A stretch of DNA of 57,796 nucleotides from Streptomyces sp. Ru71. GTDB taxonomy: Bacteria; Actinomycetota; Actinomycetes; Streptomycetales; Streptomycetaceae. The notes under the pieces are model-generated. The model worked only from the letters and a program-made list of their open reading frames with translations, ran no database searches and had not been told where the DNA came from. A program made the translations under genes and the position numbers. The DNA lies in contig NZ_PQSS01000047.1 in the NCBI RefSeq assembly GCF_002920535.1, positions 1 to 57,796 of the forward strand, given 5' to 3'. This document shows positions 7,238 through 15,274 of the stretch, piece by piece. Each line of letters starts with the position of its first letter. The first letter of the stretch is position 1.

Positions 7238-8212
7238 TCAGGGCGCGACGGAGAGGACGATCTTCCCGGTGGTCCGCCCGGTCTCGCCGGCCCGGTGCGC
7301 GGCGGCGGCCTCCTCCAGTGGGAAGACGGTGTCGGCGATCACCCGCAGCCGGCCGGTCTCGACCAGCTCGGTGATCTCCAGCAGGCCCTGGTGATCCGGC
7401 TCGACGAGCATGAACACCGCCCGCACACCGGCGGCCTCGGCCTCCTCGTGGGGGAAGGTGCCGTCCGGCGGTACCAGGGAGACCAGCGTGCCGCCGGGGC
7501 GCAGCGTGCGCAGGGAGCGGCTCCAGGTCGGGCCGCCGATGCTGTCGACGACCACGTCCACGTCACGGACGCACTCGGCGAAGTCCCGGGTGCGGTGGTC
7601 GACGAGTTCGTCCGCGCCGAGTGCGCGCAGCAGGTCGTGCTTCCCGGCACTGGCCGTGCCGATCACGTGCGCGCCGCGGGCCTTGGCGATCTGCACGGCC
7701 AGGTGGCCGACGCCGCCCGCCGCGGCGTGGATGAGGACGCGTCGGCCCGGCCGGACGCCGGCGGTGTCGACGAGGGCCTGCCAGGCGGTCAGCGAGGCCA
7801 GCGGCAGGGCGCCCGCCTCGATGTGGCTCAACCCCCGGGGACGGGGGGCGAAGTGGCGGGCCGGGGCGGTGACGTACTCGGCGTAGGCCCCGGCCGGGTG
7901 CGGGAAGCGCGGCATCCCGAAGACCTCGTCGCCCGGCCGGAACAGGGTCACACCGTCGCCGGTCCGCTCCACCACTCCGGAGACGTCGAAGCCCAGCGTG
8001 AACGGCGGGGGCGTACCGTCGGCGAACACCCCGCGTGCGCGGATCTTCCAGTCGGCGGGGTTCACACCCGCCGCGTGCACCCGGACCAGGATCTCCCCCC
8101 GGCCGGGCCGCGGGCGTTCGGTCTCGACGACCCTGAGGACCTCCGGAGCTCCGGCGGTCTCCTGCACGACGGCGCGCATCGGGGGAGTGGCGGTGGTGGC
8201 GGCCTGGGACAT
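7238..8212 (-). CDS. NAD(P)-dependent zinc-less alcohol dehydrogenase / quinone oxidoreductase
   Basis: This medium-chain dehydrogenase/reductase (MDR) protein has 324 residues. It has an N-terminal GroES-like fold (MRAVVQETAG... HAAGVNPADWKIRARG) and a Rossmann domain with an AAAGGVGHLAVQIAKARGA dinucleotide-binding signature. The NPADWKIR motif is typical of quinone oxidoreductases that act on small carbonyl or quinone substrates; the structural-zinc cysteine cluster is absent. The ATG at 8212 is chosen for its strong GAGGAGG site 10 nt upstream. It is divergent from an AraC/DJ-1 regulator across a 122-bp gap, so that regulator probably controls it. The substrate is unknown. Confidence 0.88.
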   Translation of the reverse strand: MSQAATTATPPMRAVVQETAGAPEVLRVVETERPRPGRGEILVRVHAAGVNPADWKIRARGVFADGTPPPFTLGFDVSGVVERTGDGVTLFRPGDEVFGMPRFPHPAGAYAEYVTAPARHFAPRPRGLSHIEAGALPLASLTAWQALVDTAGVRPGRRVLIHAAAGGVGHLAVQIAKARGAHVIGTASAGKHDLLRALGADELVDHRTRDFAECVRDVDVVVDSIGGPTWSRSLRTLRPGGTLVSLVPPDGTFPHEEAEAAGVRAVFMLVEPDHQGLLEITELVETGRLRVIADTVFPLEEAAAAHRAGETGRTTGKIVLSVAP

Positions 8213-8334
8213 GCGGGCGTTTCCTCCTCGGTGGTGCCTGGCTGCGGTGCCCTCTCGTGGACACGGCACCAGGCTGCCGAGGCGGCCGGGTCCGCCGTAG
8301 TGGCCTGATGGTCATGCCGTGAAAGGATCTGGCC

Positions 8335-9309
8335 ATGCATCACGTCGGCGTACTGGCGCTGGACGGCGTCGTCCCCTTCGAACTCGGCATCCCCGCCCGT
8401 ATCTTCGGCACCGCCCGCGACCCCGCCGGCAATCCGCTCTACACGGTCACCACCTGCAGCCTCGACGGCGGTCCGGTGCGGGCCGACGGCGCCCTGGGCC
8501 TCACCGTCACCCGCGACGCCTCCCTGCTGGCCGAGGCCGACACCGTCGTCATCCCGCCGTCCCACACGCTCGGCGTCATCCGCGACGAGGGCCGTCTGCC
8601 CGAGGCACTGGCCGGCGCCCTGTCCGCCATCCGCCCCGGCACCCGGATCGTCGGCATCTGCACCGGCGCCTACGTCCTGGCCGCCGCCGGGCTGCTCGAC
8701 CACCGCCCCGCCACCACCCACTGGCGCGAGGCGGAGCGTCTGCAGCGGATGTTCACCAGCACCCGGGTCGACCCCGACGTCCTCTTCGTCGACGACGGTG
8801 ACATCTGCACGTCCGCCGGAGTCGCCGCCGGAATCGACCTGTGCCTGCACCTCGTCCGCCGCGACCACGGCACCCGTGTCGCCAACGACGTGGCCCGCGC
8901 CTGCGTGGTGCCGCCCTGGCGGGACGGAGGTCAGGCCCAGTACATCCAGCGTCCGGTCCCCGACCCGGCGGCCACGAGCACGGCCCCCACCCAGGCCTGG
9001 GCCATGGAGCGACTGGCCGAACCCCTCACGCTCGCCGACCTGGCCGCGCACGCCCACATGAGCGTGCGCACGTTCACGCGCCGCTTCCGTGACGAGACCG
9101 GGACCACGCCCGGACGGTGGCTGATCCGCCAGCGGGTCGATCTGGCGCGGCAGTTTCTGGAGACGACGGACTGGCCCGTCGACGTCGTCGCCCAGCGCGC
9201 GGGGTTCGGCACGGGCGTCTCCCTGCGCCAGCACCTGCACGCTGCGCTGGGCGTGACCCCGCAGGCGTACCGCCGTACGTTCCGGCCCTACGCCTCGCCG
9301 GCGGCGTAG
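8335..9309 (+). CDS. GlxA-type AraC family transcriptional regulator with DJ-1/PfpI domain
   Basis: This 324-residue regulator combines an N-terminal DJ-1/PfpI amidotransferase-like domain (about 1-170, including the GICTGAYVLAAAGLL nucleophile-elbow region with Cys at its centre) with a C-terminal pair of AraC helix-turn-helix motifs (about 220-315, MSVRTFTRRFRDETGTTPG and a second helix pair). AAAGGA lies 7 nt before the ATG. The N-terminal domain probably senses a small ligand rather than acting as an enzyme. The divergent arrangement points to the oxidoreductase at 7238-8212 as its target. The 3' end overlaps a convergent DUF397 remnant. Confidence 0.9.
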   Translation: MHHVGVLALDGVVPFELGIPARIFGTARDPAGNPLYTVTTCSLDGGPVRADGALGLTVTRDASLLAEADTVVIPPSHTLGVIRDEGRLPEALAGALSAIRPGTRIVGICTGAYVLAAAGLLDHRPATTHWREAERLQRMFTSTRVDPDVLFVDDGDICTSAGVAAGIDLCLHLVRRDHGTRVANDVARACVVPPWRDGGQAQYIQRPVPDPAATSTAPTQAWAMERLAEPLTLADLAAHAHMSVRTFTRRFRDETGTTPGRWLIRQRVDLARQFLETTDWPVDVVAQRAGFGTGVSLRQHLHAALGVTPQAYRRTFRPYASPAA

Positions 9310-9449
9310 GAGAGGAACGCGGCCCAGACGTGGGCGGGCACGGAGACGTGGGGGCCGCGGGGGGAGAGCTTGGAGTCGCGGACGTGGACGGTGTGGGGGC
9401 AGGTGGCGATCTGTGACACCCCTGTGACCGGAGCGGTGGCTTCCGCCAC
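9288..9449 (-). pseudogene. DUF397 domain fragment
   Basis: Read on the minus strand, this stretch ends ATCPHTVHVRDSKLSPRG... WAAFLSYAAGEA and stops at 9288. The pattern VRDSK followed by a Trp-Ala-Ala-Phe-Leu end is characteristic of DUF397, small Streptomyces proteins usually paired with XRE/helix-turn-helix regulators. The N-terminal half (normally containing WRKSSYSG-like residues) is not found; upstream sequence runs into a stop and the neighbouring lipoprotein gene. No HTH partner is nearby. It is therefore best read as a truncated relic overlapping the end of the AraC gene. Confidence 0.55.
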
Positions 9450-9483
9450 AGCCGTGTCCTCGCCGCCCTGATCGGCTGAGCGG

Positions 9484-10344
9484 ATGCGGACCTCTCACCT
9501 CCTGCCCCCCGTCGCCGTCGCCGGTGTCCTGCTGCTCACCGCGTGCGGGACGCGGACGGCGGACGGCCCGGCGGCGGGCCGGGCCTGTTCCTCCCCCTCA
9601 CCCGTGACCGGAGCGCAAGAGGCGAAGGACGGGGTTCGGATCACCGCGCTCACCGACGTTCGCTGCGGGAGCCTCGGCGTCACGTACGAGGTCACCAACC
9701 GCGCCGGTGCGCCGATGACGTACACCGTCACGATCGGCCTGATGTCGGCCTCCGGTGGTGCGCTCGACAACGTGACGCAGACCATCTCGCGGGTCCCGCC
9801 GGGCGCGACCGTCCGGCGGACGGCCGGGCCGGGGAGCGCCGTGGGGGAGGTGACGGGCGCGGAGATCGTCAAGGTGCGCGCCGTGCCCTCCGCCGAGGAC
9901 GCCTCGCAGGGCGGCCCGTGTCCGTCGTCCGGGGTGCGGGTGTACGCCGACCAGGGCGATGCCGCGATGGGCCTGCGGGTCGTCGGCCTGCACCTGGAGA
10001 ACTGCGGCACCGGCGTCTACCGCCTCGACGGCTATCCGCTCCTGCAGCTCCTCGACGAGGAGCACCGCCAGGTCGACGGTGTGCGTGTCCTGCACGGTGG
10101 CGACCAGATCGCCTCCGGGACCGGCGCAGACGGGACACCGGCGCCGCTCGCCCTGAAGCCGGGCGAGCGGGCCGTGGCCGTCATGACGTGGCGCAACACC
10201 ACGGGGTTCGGCGAGGCGGTGAACGCCCCGTACGTCAGGGTGCGCGCGAAGGCGGGTGTCGCGCCGGTCACGGTGATCCCGGAACTCGACCTGGGCACCA
10301 CGGGCAAGCTGGGCGTAGGCCCGTGGAAGCGGGACGCCGCCTAG
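9484..10344 (+). CDS. DUF4232 lipoprotein
   Basis: This 286-residue secreted lipoprotein has a signal peptide ending in the lipobox LLTAC, with the acylated Cys near residue 20. The mature protein has two beta-sandwich-like halves. The second (about residues 140-280) resembles DUF4232: CPSSGVRVYADQGDAAMGLR, ENCGTGVYRLDGYP, then a Lys-Pro-Gly-Glu turn and a WRNT strand. DUF4232 proteins are abundant in Streptomyces and have no established function. Its stop codon overlaps the stop of the convergent HAD gene by 4 bp. Orthology to a named gene is not claimed. Confidence 0.8.
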   Translation: MRTSHLLPPVAVAGVLLLTACGTRTADGPAAGRACSSPSPVTGAQEAKDGVRITALTDVRCGSLGVTYEVTNRAGAPMTYTVTIGLMSASGGALDNVTQTISRVPPGATVRRTAGPGSAVGEVTGAEIVKVRAVPSAEDASQGGPCPSSGVRVYADQGDAAMGLRVVGLHLENCGTGVYRLDGYPLLQLLDEEHRQVDGVRVLHGGDQIASGTGADGTPAPLALKPGERAVAVMTWRNTTGFGEAVNAPYVRVRAKAGVAPVTVIPELDLGTTGKLGVGPWKRDAA

Positions 10345-11438
10345 CCTCCGATCTCCGCCGGTTTGACGACCACCCAGCCCCGGTCGGCGTCCACCGGTAC
10401 GCCGGCGGCCTTCTGCCCGTCCGCCCGCTCGGCCTTCTCGGACTCCAGGGCGTCCGTGTACTTCTGCTTGCGGTTGACCCACAGCCGCAGGCCCCCGGCG
10501 CGCACATCGGTGTCGAACAGCATGAACCAGTCCGAGGGGGAGTCGCCCGCGACGAGAACGGGGCGCCGGTAGGGGTCGATGTACTCCTTGATCCCGGCCA
10601 GCTTGCCGACGTACCAGGTCGCCGGGGTCCACAGGTACGGCGTCACGATCATGGCGGCGTGCTTGTCCGCCGGGTACGCGGCGTCGAGGAAGTGGCCCTG
10701 CTCGATCTGCTTGCGGGCGGTGGTCAGTTCACCGGTGGCGGGGTCGCGCAGCGCGGTCGTGACGCCGATGACGTTGCGCGGTTCGACGCCGAGGCCGTAG
10801 CGGGGGTCGGAGACGACCATGCGCACCAGCTCCTCGTGCGCGGCGGTCATGACGTACGGCGTGATCCCGTGCCGCCGCAGCGCGTTGAGGAGTTCGCGCT
10901 GGCCCGGGTAGATGCGCGGCGGGTTGACGGTGTCGTGCACGAGGGTGTCGCCGTCGTAGTACGTCACCGGGATGGGGCTGCCGTGGGCGAAGAGTTCGTC
11001 GACGTACGTCTTGAGCTCGCGCAGGCTGAAGCCCGAGAAGACCTGCGCGATCCAGGGGTAGCCGATCTTGTCGTCGATCTCGCACAGCCGCACGTAGTAC
11101 GAGTAGAGGCTCTCGCCGTCCCGGAACGGGATGAGCTTGAGCGACGGGTCGATCGCCTCCCGGGTCAGGACGCCCTTCGTCTCCAGGTAGGGCAGCAGGG
11201 CCTCTTCGAGGTCGTAGCGCCAGATGGTGTTGTCGGCGTCGAACACGGCGTAGGCGCCGCGCCCGGCGTGCTCCTCGATGAGCCTGGCCAGCCGGCGCCC
11301 CTGCGCCTCGGGCCAGTCGCGCAGGCGGACCTCGCGGCCGGGGGCGGGGCCTTCCGAGGCCCGCGCCGGAATCGGTACGGCCGTCGCGGCGGCGACGACC
11401 GGGACGGCACTGAGCAGCTGACGCCGGCTCACGGGCAT
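10341..11438 (-). CDS. Tat-exported HAD-family phosphatase, phosphorylcholine-phosphatase-like
   Basis: This 365-residue HAD superfamily phosphatase is probably exported folded by the Tat system. The N-terminus reads MPVSRRQLLSAVPVVAAATA, with the twin-arginine motif SRRQLL and an AxA cleavage site near residue 29. HAD motif I is FDADNTIW (nucleophile and acid Asp residues), and motif IV is VAGDSPSDWFML. The large cap region between them resembles PchP-type phosphorylcholine phosphatases. The ATG at 11438 is chosen because AGAGGGG lies 5 nt upstream. A role in phosphate or choline scavenging outside the cell is inferred only from the family. It overlaps the convergent lipoprotein gene at its 3' end. 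Confidence 0.85.
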   Translation of the reverse strand: MPVSRRQLLSAVPVVAAATAVPIPARASEGPAPGREVRLRDWPEAQGRRLARLIEEHAGRGAYAVFDADNTIWRYDLEEALLPYLETKGVLTREAIDPSLKLIPFRDGESLYSYYVRLCEIDDKIGYPWIAQVFSGFSLRELKTYVDELFAHGSPIPVTYYDGDTLVHDTVNPPRIYPGQRELLNALRRHGITPYVMTAAHEELVRMVVSDPRYGLGVEPRNVIGVTTALRDPATGELTTARKQIEQGHFLDAAYPADKHAAMIVTPYLWTPATWYVGKLAGIKEYIDPYRRPVLVAGDSPSDWFMLFDTDVRAGGLRLWVNRKQKYTDALESEKAERADGQKAAGVPVDADRGWVVVKPAEIGG

Positions 11439-11520
11439 GCTGACCCCTCTCATTGGGTTTCATATCGCGCAATGCCTCGCCCTATGAGCAACGAAGAGAA
11501 CCGGTATCGGCCGACCGCTG

Positions 11521-12816
11521 TCAAGACGTGGTGCGCGCCTGGTGGATGAGCGCGATGAGAAGGGCGACCGCCGCCGTCGTCACCGGCACGCCGTAGCCCG
11601 CCGTCGGCGAGGCGTGCTCCGCCATCCAGCCGCCCGCCGCGCTGCCGCACGCGATACCGCCGAGCAGACCGGTCACGGCGAGCGTCATGCCCTCGTTCAG
11701 GCGGCCCTCCGGGGTGCGCTGCTGCACCAGCGTCATCATGGTGATCATCGTCGGCGCGGTGGCGGTACCGGCGACCAGCAGCGCGGCCGCCAGCACCAGG
11801 AGCGAACCCGACAGGGCCGCCGCCAGCAGCGGCAGCGTCAGCAGCGCCGCCATCGCCGCCAGGCACCACGGGTAGCGCCACTCGGCCGGCCCCGACCCAC
11901 GCACGGCGCCGAAGACCAGCCCCGCCGCGCCCGAACCGGCCGCCTGGAGCGCCAGGACCACGCCCGCGGCCGCCCGGTGCCCGTGTGCGTCCGCGAACGC
12001 GATGGTGACGACCTCCGTCGCCCCGAAGACCGCCCCCGTCGCCAGGCAGGCGGCCAGCAGCGGCGGCATCCCCGGCGCGCGCAGCGGTGAGGCGGCCCGG
12101 GTGTGCGGCCGGGGCGGCGGCTCGGTCGAGCGCTGCGCCGCGAACAGCAGCACCCCGCCGACCAGCAGCACCACACCGACCAGCGTGCCCGCCTCCGGGA
12201 AGAACGTCCCGCACAGGAAGGCGGCGAGCACCGGGCCCAGCATGAAGCACAGCTCGTCCGCGGCCTGTTCGAAGGAGTTGGCGGTGTGCAGCGCCTTAGC
12301 GTCGCCGCGCAGCAGGTGGGCCCAGCGGGCGCGGGACATGCCGCCGGTGTTGGGGGTGGTCGCGGTCGCGGCGTACGCGGCGAACAGCGTCCAGTCCGGG
12401 GCGCCGGTGCGCACGCACAGCACCAGCGCGAGGCTGCCCAGCGCCGCGAACAGGGTGGCGGGCACGGCGACACGCGCCTGCCCGTACCGGTCCACCAGCC
12501 GCGCGATACGCGGCGCGAGCACCGCCGTGGCGGCCAGGCCGGTCGCGGTGACGGAACCGGCCAGGGCGTACGAGCCCCGGGTCCCGGCGATCATCACGAC
12601 CGCGCTCACGCTGAACATGCCCATCGGCATACGGGCGAGAAGGTTTCCGAGTGTGAACGCCAGCGCGCCGGGGTGGGCGAAGAGACGGCGGTAGGGGCCG
12701 GGCGGGCGGTCACGGGTGCGGGGGGTGAAGTCGGCGAGGACGAGGGTGTCGGCGGTCAGGGCGGGCAGCGGGGCAGGGCGGCGTGAGGGGGTGGTCCCCC
12801 GGGTGGTCTGCGGCAT
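11521..12816 (-). CDS. MFS transporter
   Basis: This 431-residue integral membrane protein of the major facilitator superfamily has about 12 hydrophobic segments split into two halves by a hydrophilic loop near residues 225-250. The loop after the second segment carries an RIARLVDRYGQARVAV motif resembling the MFS motif A. A hydrophilic N-terminus of about 50 residues precedes the first segment. The substrate cannot be predicted; similar proteins are annotated as drug or metabolite exporters. It is divergent from the LysR gene at 12949 with 132 bp between them, so that regulator is the likely controller. Confidence 0.87.
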   Translation of the reverse strand: MPQTTRGTTPSRRPAPLPALTADTLVLADFTPRTRDRPPGPYRRLFAHPGALAFTLGNLLARMPMGMFSVSAVVMIAGTRGSYALAGSVTATGLAATAVLAPRIARLVDRYGQARVAVPATLFAALGSLALVLCVRTGAPDWTLFAAYAATATTPNTGGMSRARWAHLLRGDAKALHTANSFEQAADELCFMLGPVLAAFLCGTFFPEAGTLVGVVLLVGGVLLFAAQRSTEPPPRPHTRAASPLRAPGMPPLLAACLATGAVFGATEVVTIAFADAHGHRAAAGVVLALQAAGSGAAGLVFGAVRGSGPAEWRYPWCLAAMAALLTLPLLAAALSGSLLVLAAALLVAGTATAPTMITMMTLVQQRTPEGRLNEGMTLAVTGLLGGIACGSAAGGWMAEHASPTAGYGVPVTTAAVALLIALIHQARTTS

Positions 12817-12936
12817 GGGTCCAGGCTGGCCCCGTGGGGATCATGGGGTCCAACACCTGATCGTCGCGGATTCACGCAGCTGTGTTGTCAATCGCTCCCG
12901 AACCGGGGGCCGGTCCCGATCCACGCTCCCCCGTTG

Positions 12937-12942
12937 TAGTTT
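12937..12942 (+). promoter_or_regulatory. candidate -10 box of the LysR gene (leaderless)
   Basis: TAGTTT lies 6 nt before the GTG start at 12949, with no Shine-Dalgarno between. This is consistent with a leaderless transcript. Confidence 0.4.
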
Positions 12943-12948
12943 CACCCG

Positions 12949-13920
12949 GTGCCGACCCCGTCCCCCGCCGACCCCCGCCTGCTGCGCGCCTTCGTCGTCG
13001 TCGCCGAGGAGCTGCACTTCACCCGCGCCGCCGCCCGCCTCTACGTCGCCCAGCAGGCGCTCAGCCGGGATGTGCGGCGGCTGGAGCGCGAGCTCGGCAC
13101 GGAGCTGTTCCTGCGGACGACCCGTCAGGTCGCGCTGACCCCCGACGGGGAGCGGCTGCTGCCGCTGGCCCGCCGGGTGCTCCAGGCGCAGGAGGACCTG
13201 CTGGCCGCCTTCTCCCAGGCCCGCCCGCTGCTGGTCGATCTCAACTCGCCCGGCCTGCTCACCGGACGCCGCGTCCTGGAGCGGGCCCGCGAACTCGCCC
13301 CCGACTGCGAACTGATGGCCCGCTACGAGAGCGGTCTGACCGGCGCCGCCGCCGAGATGACCGCGGGGCGGCTGGACGCCTCCTTCGGCTGCTACGCCGG
13401 CCTGGACCCGGCGCTGCGCGGCGTCCTGGAGCACCAGCCGGTGCGCTACGAGCCGATGGCCGTCCTCCTCCCCGAGGACCACCCGCTGGCCGCGCGGGAG
13501 ACGGTCCCGCTGGCCGCGCTCGCCGGGGAGACCGTCTACGCCGGAGCCGGCAACCCCCGTACCCCGGAGTGGACCGAGCTCGCCCGCCGCCTCTTTCGGG
13601 GGAGGGGGATCGAGGTCGCGCCCCCGGCCCCGCTGGCCGTCGGGGAGGAGGAGTTCCAGCGGCTGATGGCGAAGACCGGCCATCCCGTGCTCGCCGTCGT
13701 CGACTTCCCGGCACTGCCCGGCACGGTGGTGCGGCCGCTGGTCGACCCCGTGCCGCTGTCGCCGGTGGCGCTGGTGTGGAGAAAGGGCCTGACTCATCCC
13801 GCGCTCGACGCGCTGCGCCGGGCCGCCGCCCAGCTCACGGCCTCTCAGGGGTGGCTGCGGCGACCGAGCGAGGGTTGGATTCCGGCCATGGACGATGTCA
13901 CAAAGCTGCTCCACAACTGA
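12949..13920 (+). CDS. LysR family transcriptional regulator
   Basis: This 323-residue LysR-type regulator has an N-terminal winged helix-turn-helix (about 8-68: LLRAFVVVAEELHFTRAAARLYVAQQALSR split across the recognition helix, then LERELGTELFLR) and a two-lobed effector-binding domain (about 90-300). The divergent MFS gene is the likely target; LysR proteins typically bind a T-N11-A site in such shared gaps, but none is clear-cut here. The effector is unknown. A gene of this class sits next to matA in S. coelicolor as I remember it, so it could alternatively influence the mat operon downstream. Confidence 0.88.
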   Translation: MPTPSPADPRLLRAFVVVAEELHFTRAAARLYVAQQALSRDVRRLERELGTELFLRTTRQVALTPDGERLLPLARRVLQAQEDLLAAFSQARPLLVDLNSPGLLTGRRVLERARELAPDCELMARYESGLTGAAAEMTAGRLDASFGCYAGLDPALRGVLEHQPVRYEPMAVLLPEDHPLAARETVPLAALAGETVYAGAGNPRTPEWTELARRLFRGRGIEVAPPAPLAVGEEEFQRLMAKTGHPVLAVVDFPALPGTVVRPLVDPVPLSPVALVWRKGLTHPALDALRRAAAQLTASQGWLRRPSEGWIPAMDDVTKLLHN

Positions 13921-14075
13921 CACGTGGCGACCACGGCTCAGCCACGTGCGCTACATTCATGGCCCGAGCACGGTGTGGTAAAGGGGGCGTTCGGCCCGGG
14001 TGGGGGCCTGGTCCGGCCGACGGGTGCTCGGAGTCGTAGACGCTTCCAGAACTGACCCGTGGGGGAAGTACGCGC

Positions 14076-15274
14076 GTGAACAAGTGGCGGGAAGACGCCC
14101 AACCGGAATGGCCCCAGGGAGCATCCGCCTCCTGGAACGTCCCGGTGACGGGGGGAGAAACCCAGGCCCTCCCGGAGACCGGACCCGCCGGCATCCGGCA
14201 CTCCGGCCTGCCCGACGACGCGACCCGCCCCCTGCGCCGCATCGACATCCCCCAGCCCCCGAGACAGCCCGCACCCCACCCGGCCCCCGGACGGCAGGAC
14301 CGGAGCAGAACGCCCAGGCCCGGCAGGGATACACGGCCCCCGCGGCCTCGCACCCCGCCGCGCCCGGCGCCGACCGGACGGCGGTGCTGCCCCCGTACGC
14401 CGCCGCCGACCAGACGGCCGTCCTGCCGCCCTACGCCGCCGCCCCCCGTCAGCCCGCCCCGCGCCCGGCGCCCACCGCCCCCGCACCGACCCCCGCCCCC
14501 CGCGCCCCGCGTGACCCCTGGGCCGAGTCCTCCGCGGCCGCCTCCCTCCCGCTGGAGCACGACCCGCACGAGGTCACCGTCCAGATGGACGCCGTGATGC
14601 TGGGCGACACCCGGCTGCGCCCGGTCAAGGCCGGCCCCGGCGCGGCCCAGGACGGCTCTGACGGGCCGGTGTTCGTGGACGAGTCCGGCCGGCGCAGCCG
14701 TACCTTCCGGCGTCTGGGCATCGCGATCGGCCTGGCCTGCGCGGTCTACGCCGTCGTCATCGTCGCGACCCTGCTGTCCGGCAGCTCCAGCGCACCGTGG
14801 GTGCCCGTACCCGCCCAGGGTGGCGACGACAAGCCCGCCGGGCAGGTCGACCCCTCGACGGTGCCCAGCGTCTCCGCCACCCCGACCTCCCCGGGCTCCT
14901 CCGAGCAGGCCGTGACGCCGTCGGCGAGCCCGACCGCCACCGCCGGCACCCGGCCCGGCTCCACGCCCGGCGCCCACGGCTCCGGCACGTCCCTGGTCCG
15001 GCCGTCCTCGGCCGGCGCGCGCACCCCGTCCGGCACGTCCACGTCGTCCGCCGGCGCGTCCGCCGGCACCGGCAGCAAGTCCCCGGGCACCCCGAGCACG
15101 CCCCCGGGCAGCGGGTCCTCCCACCCGTCCACGCCCAGCGGCGGCGGCAGCTTCCCGCACCCCTCCGCCGACCCGGCCGCAGGCAGCGACACGGTGGCCG
15201 ACGGACCCGTGGCCCCGGCCCCCGCCCAGGTCACCCCCACCGCAACTGACTCGTCCCCGGAGAACGTCCTCTGA
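14076..15274 (+). CDS. matA: MatA-like membrane protein, reading frame broken near 14270-14300
   Basis: The protein would have about 399 residues if one missing base is restored. The start is well supported: GTG at 14076 with GGGGGAAG upstream, giving MNKWREDAQPEWPQ. From 14076 to about 14290 the coding signal (G/C at third positions, sensible peptide ending PPRQPAPHPAP) is in one frame. From about 14291 to 15274 it continues in the frame one base back (TAGPEQNAQARQGY and onward). The second part has two TAVLPPYAAA repeats, one membrane segment (LGIAIGLACAVYAVVIVATL, about 14713-14775) and a long Ser/Thr/Pro/Gly-rich extracellular tail. The stop overlaps the matB ATG (TGATG), so translation is coupled. 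In S. coelicolor and S. lividans, matA and matB are needed for hyphal aggregation. As written, the gene encodes only an N-terminal fragment. Confidence 0.75.

Noticed and set aside
7100..13000. Genomic island integrated at the 3' end of ssrA
   Set aside because: ssrA is a common attachment site and the next block looks variable, but I found no integrase and no second copy of the ssrA 3' end downstream.
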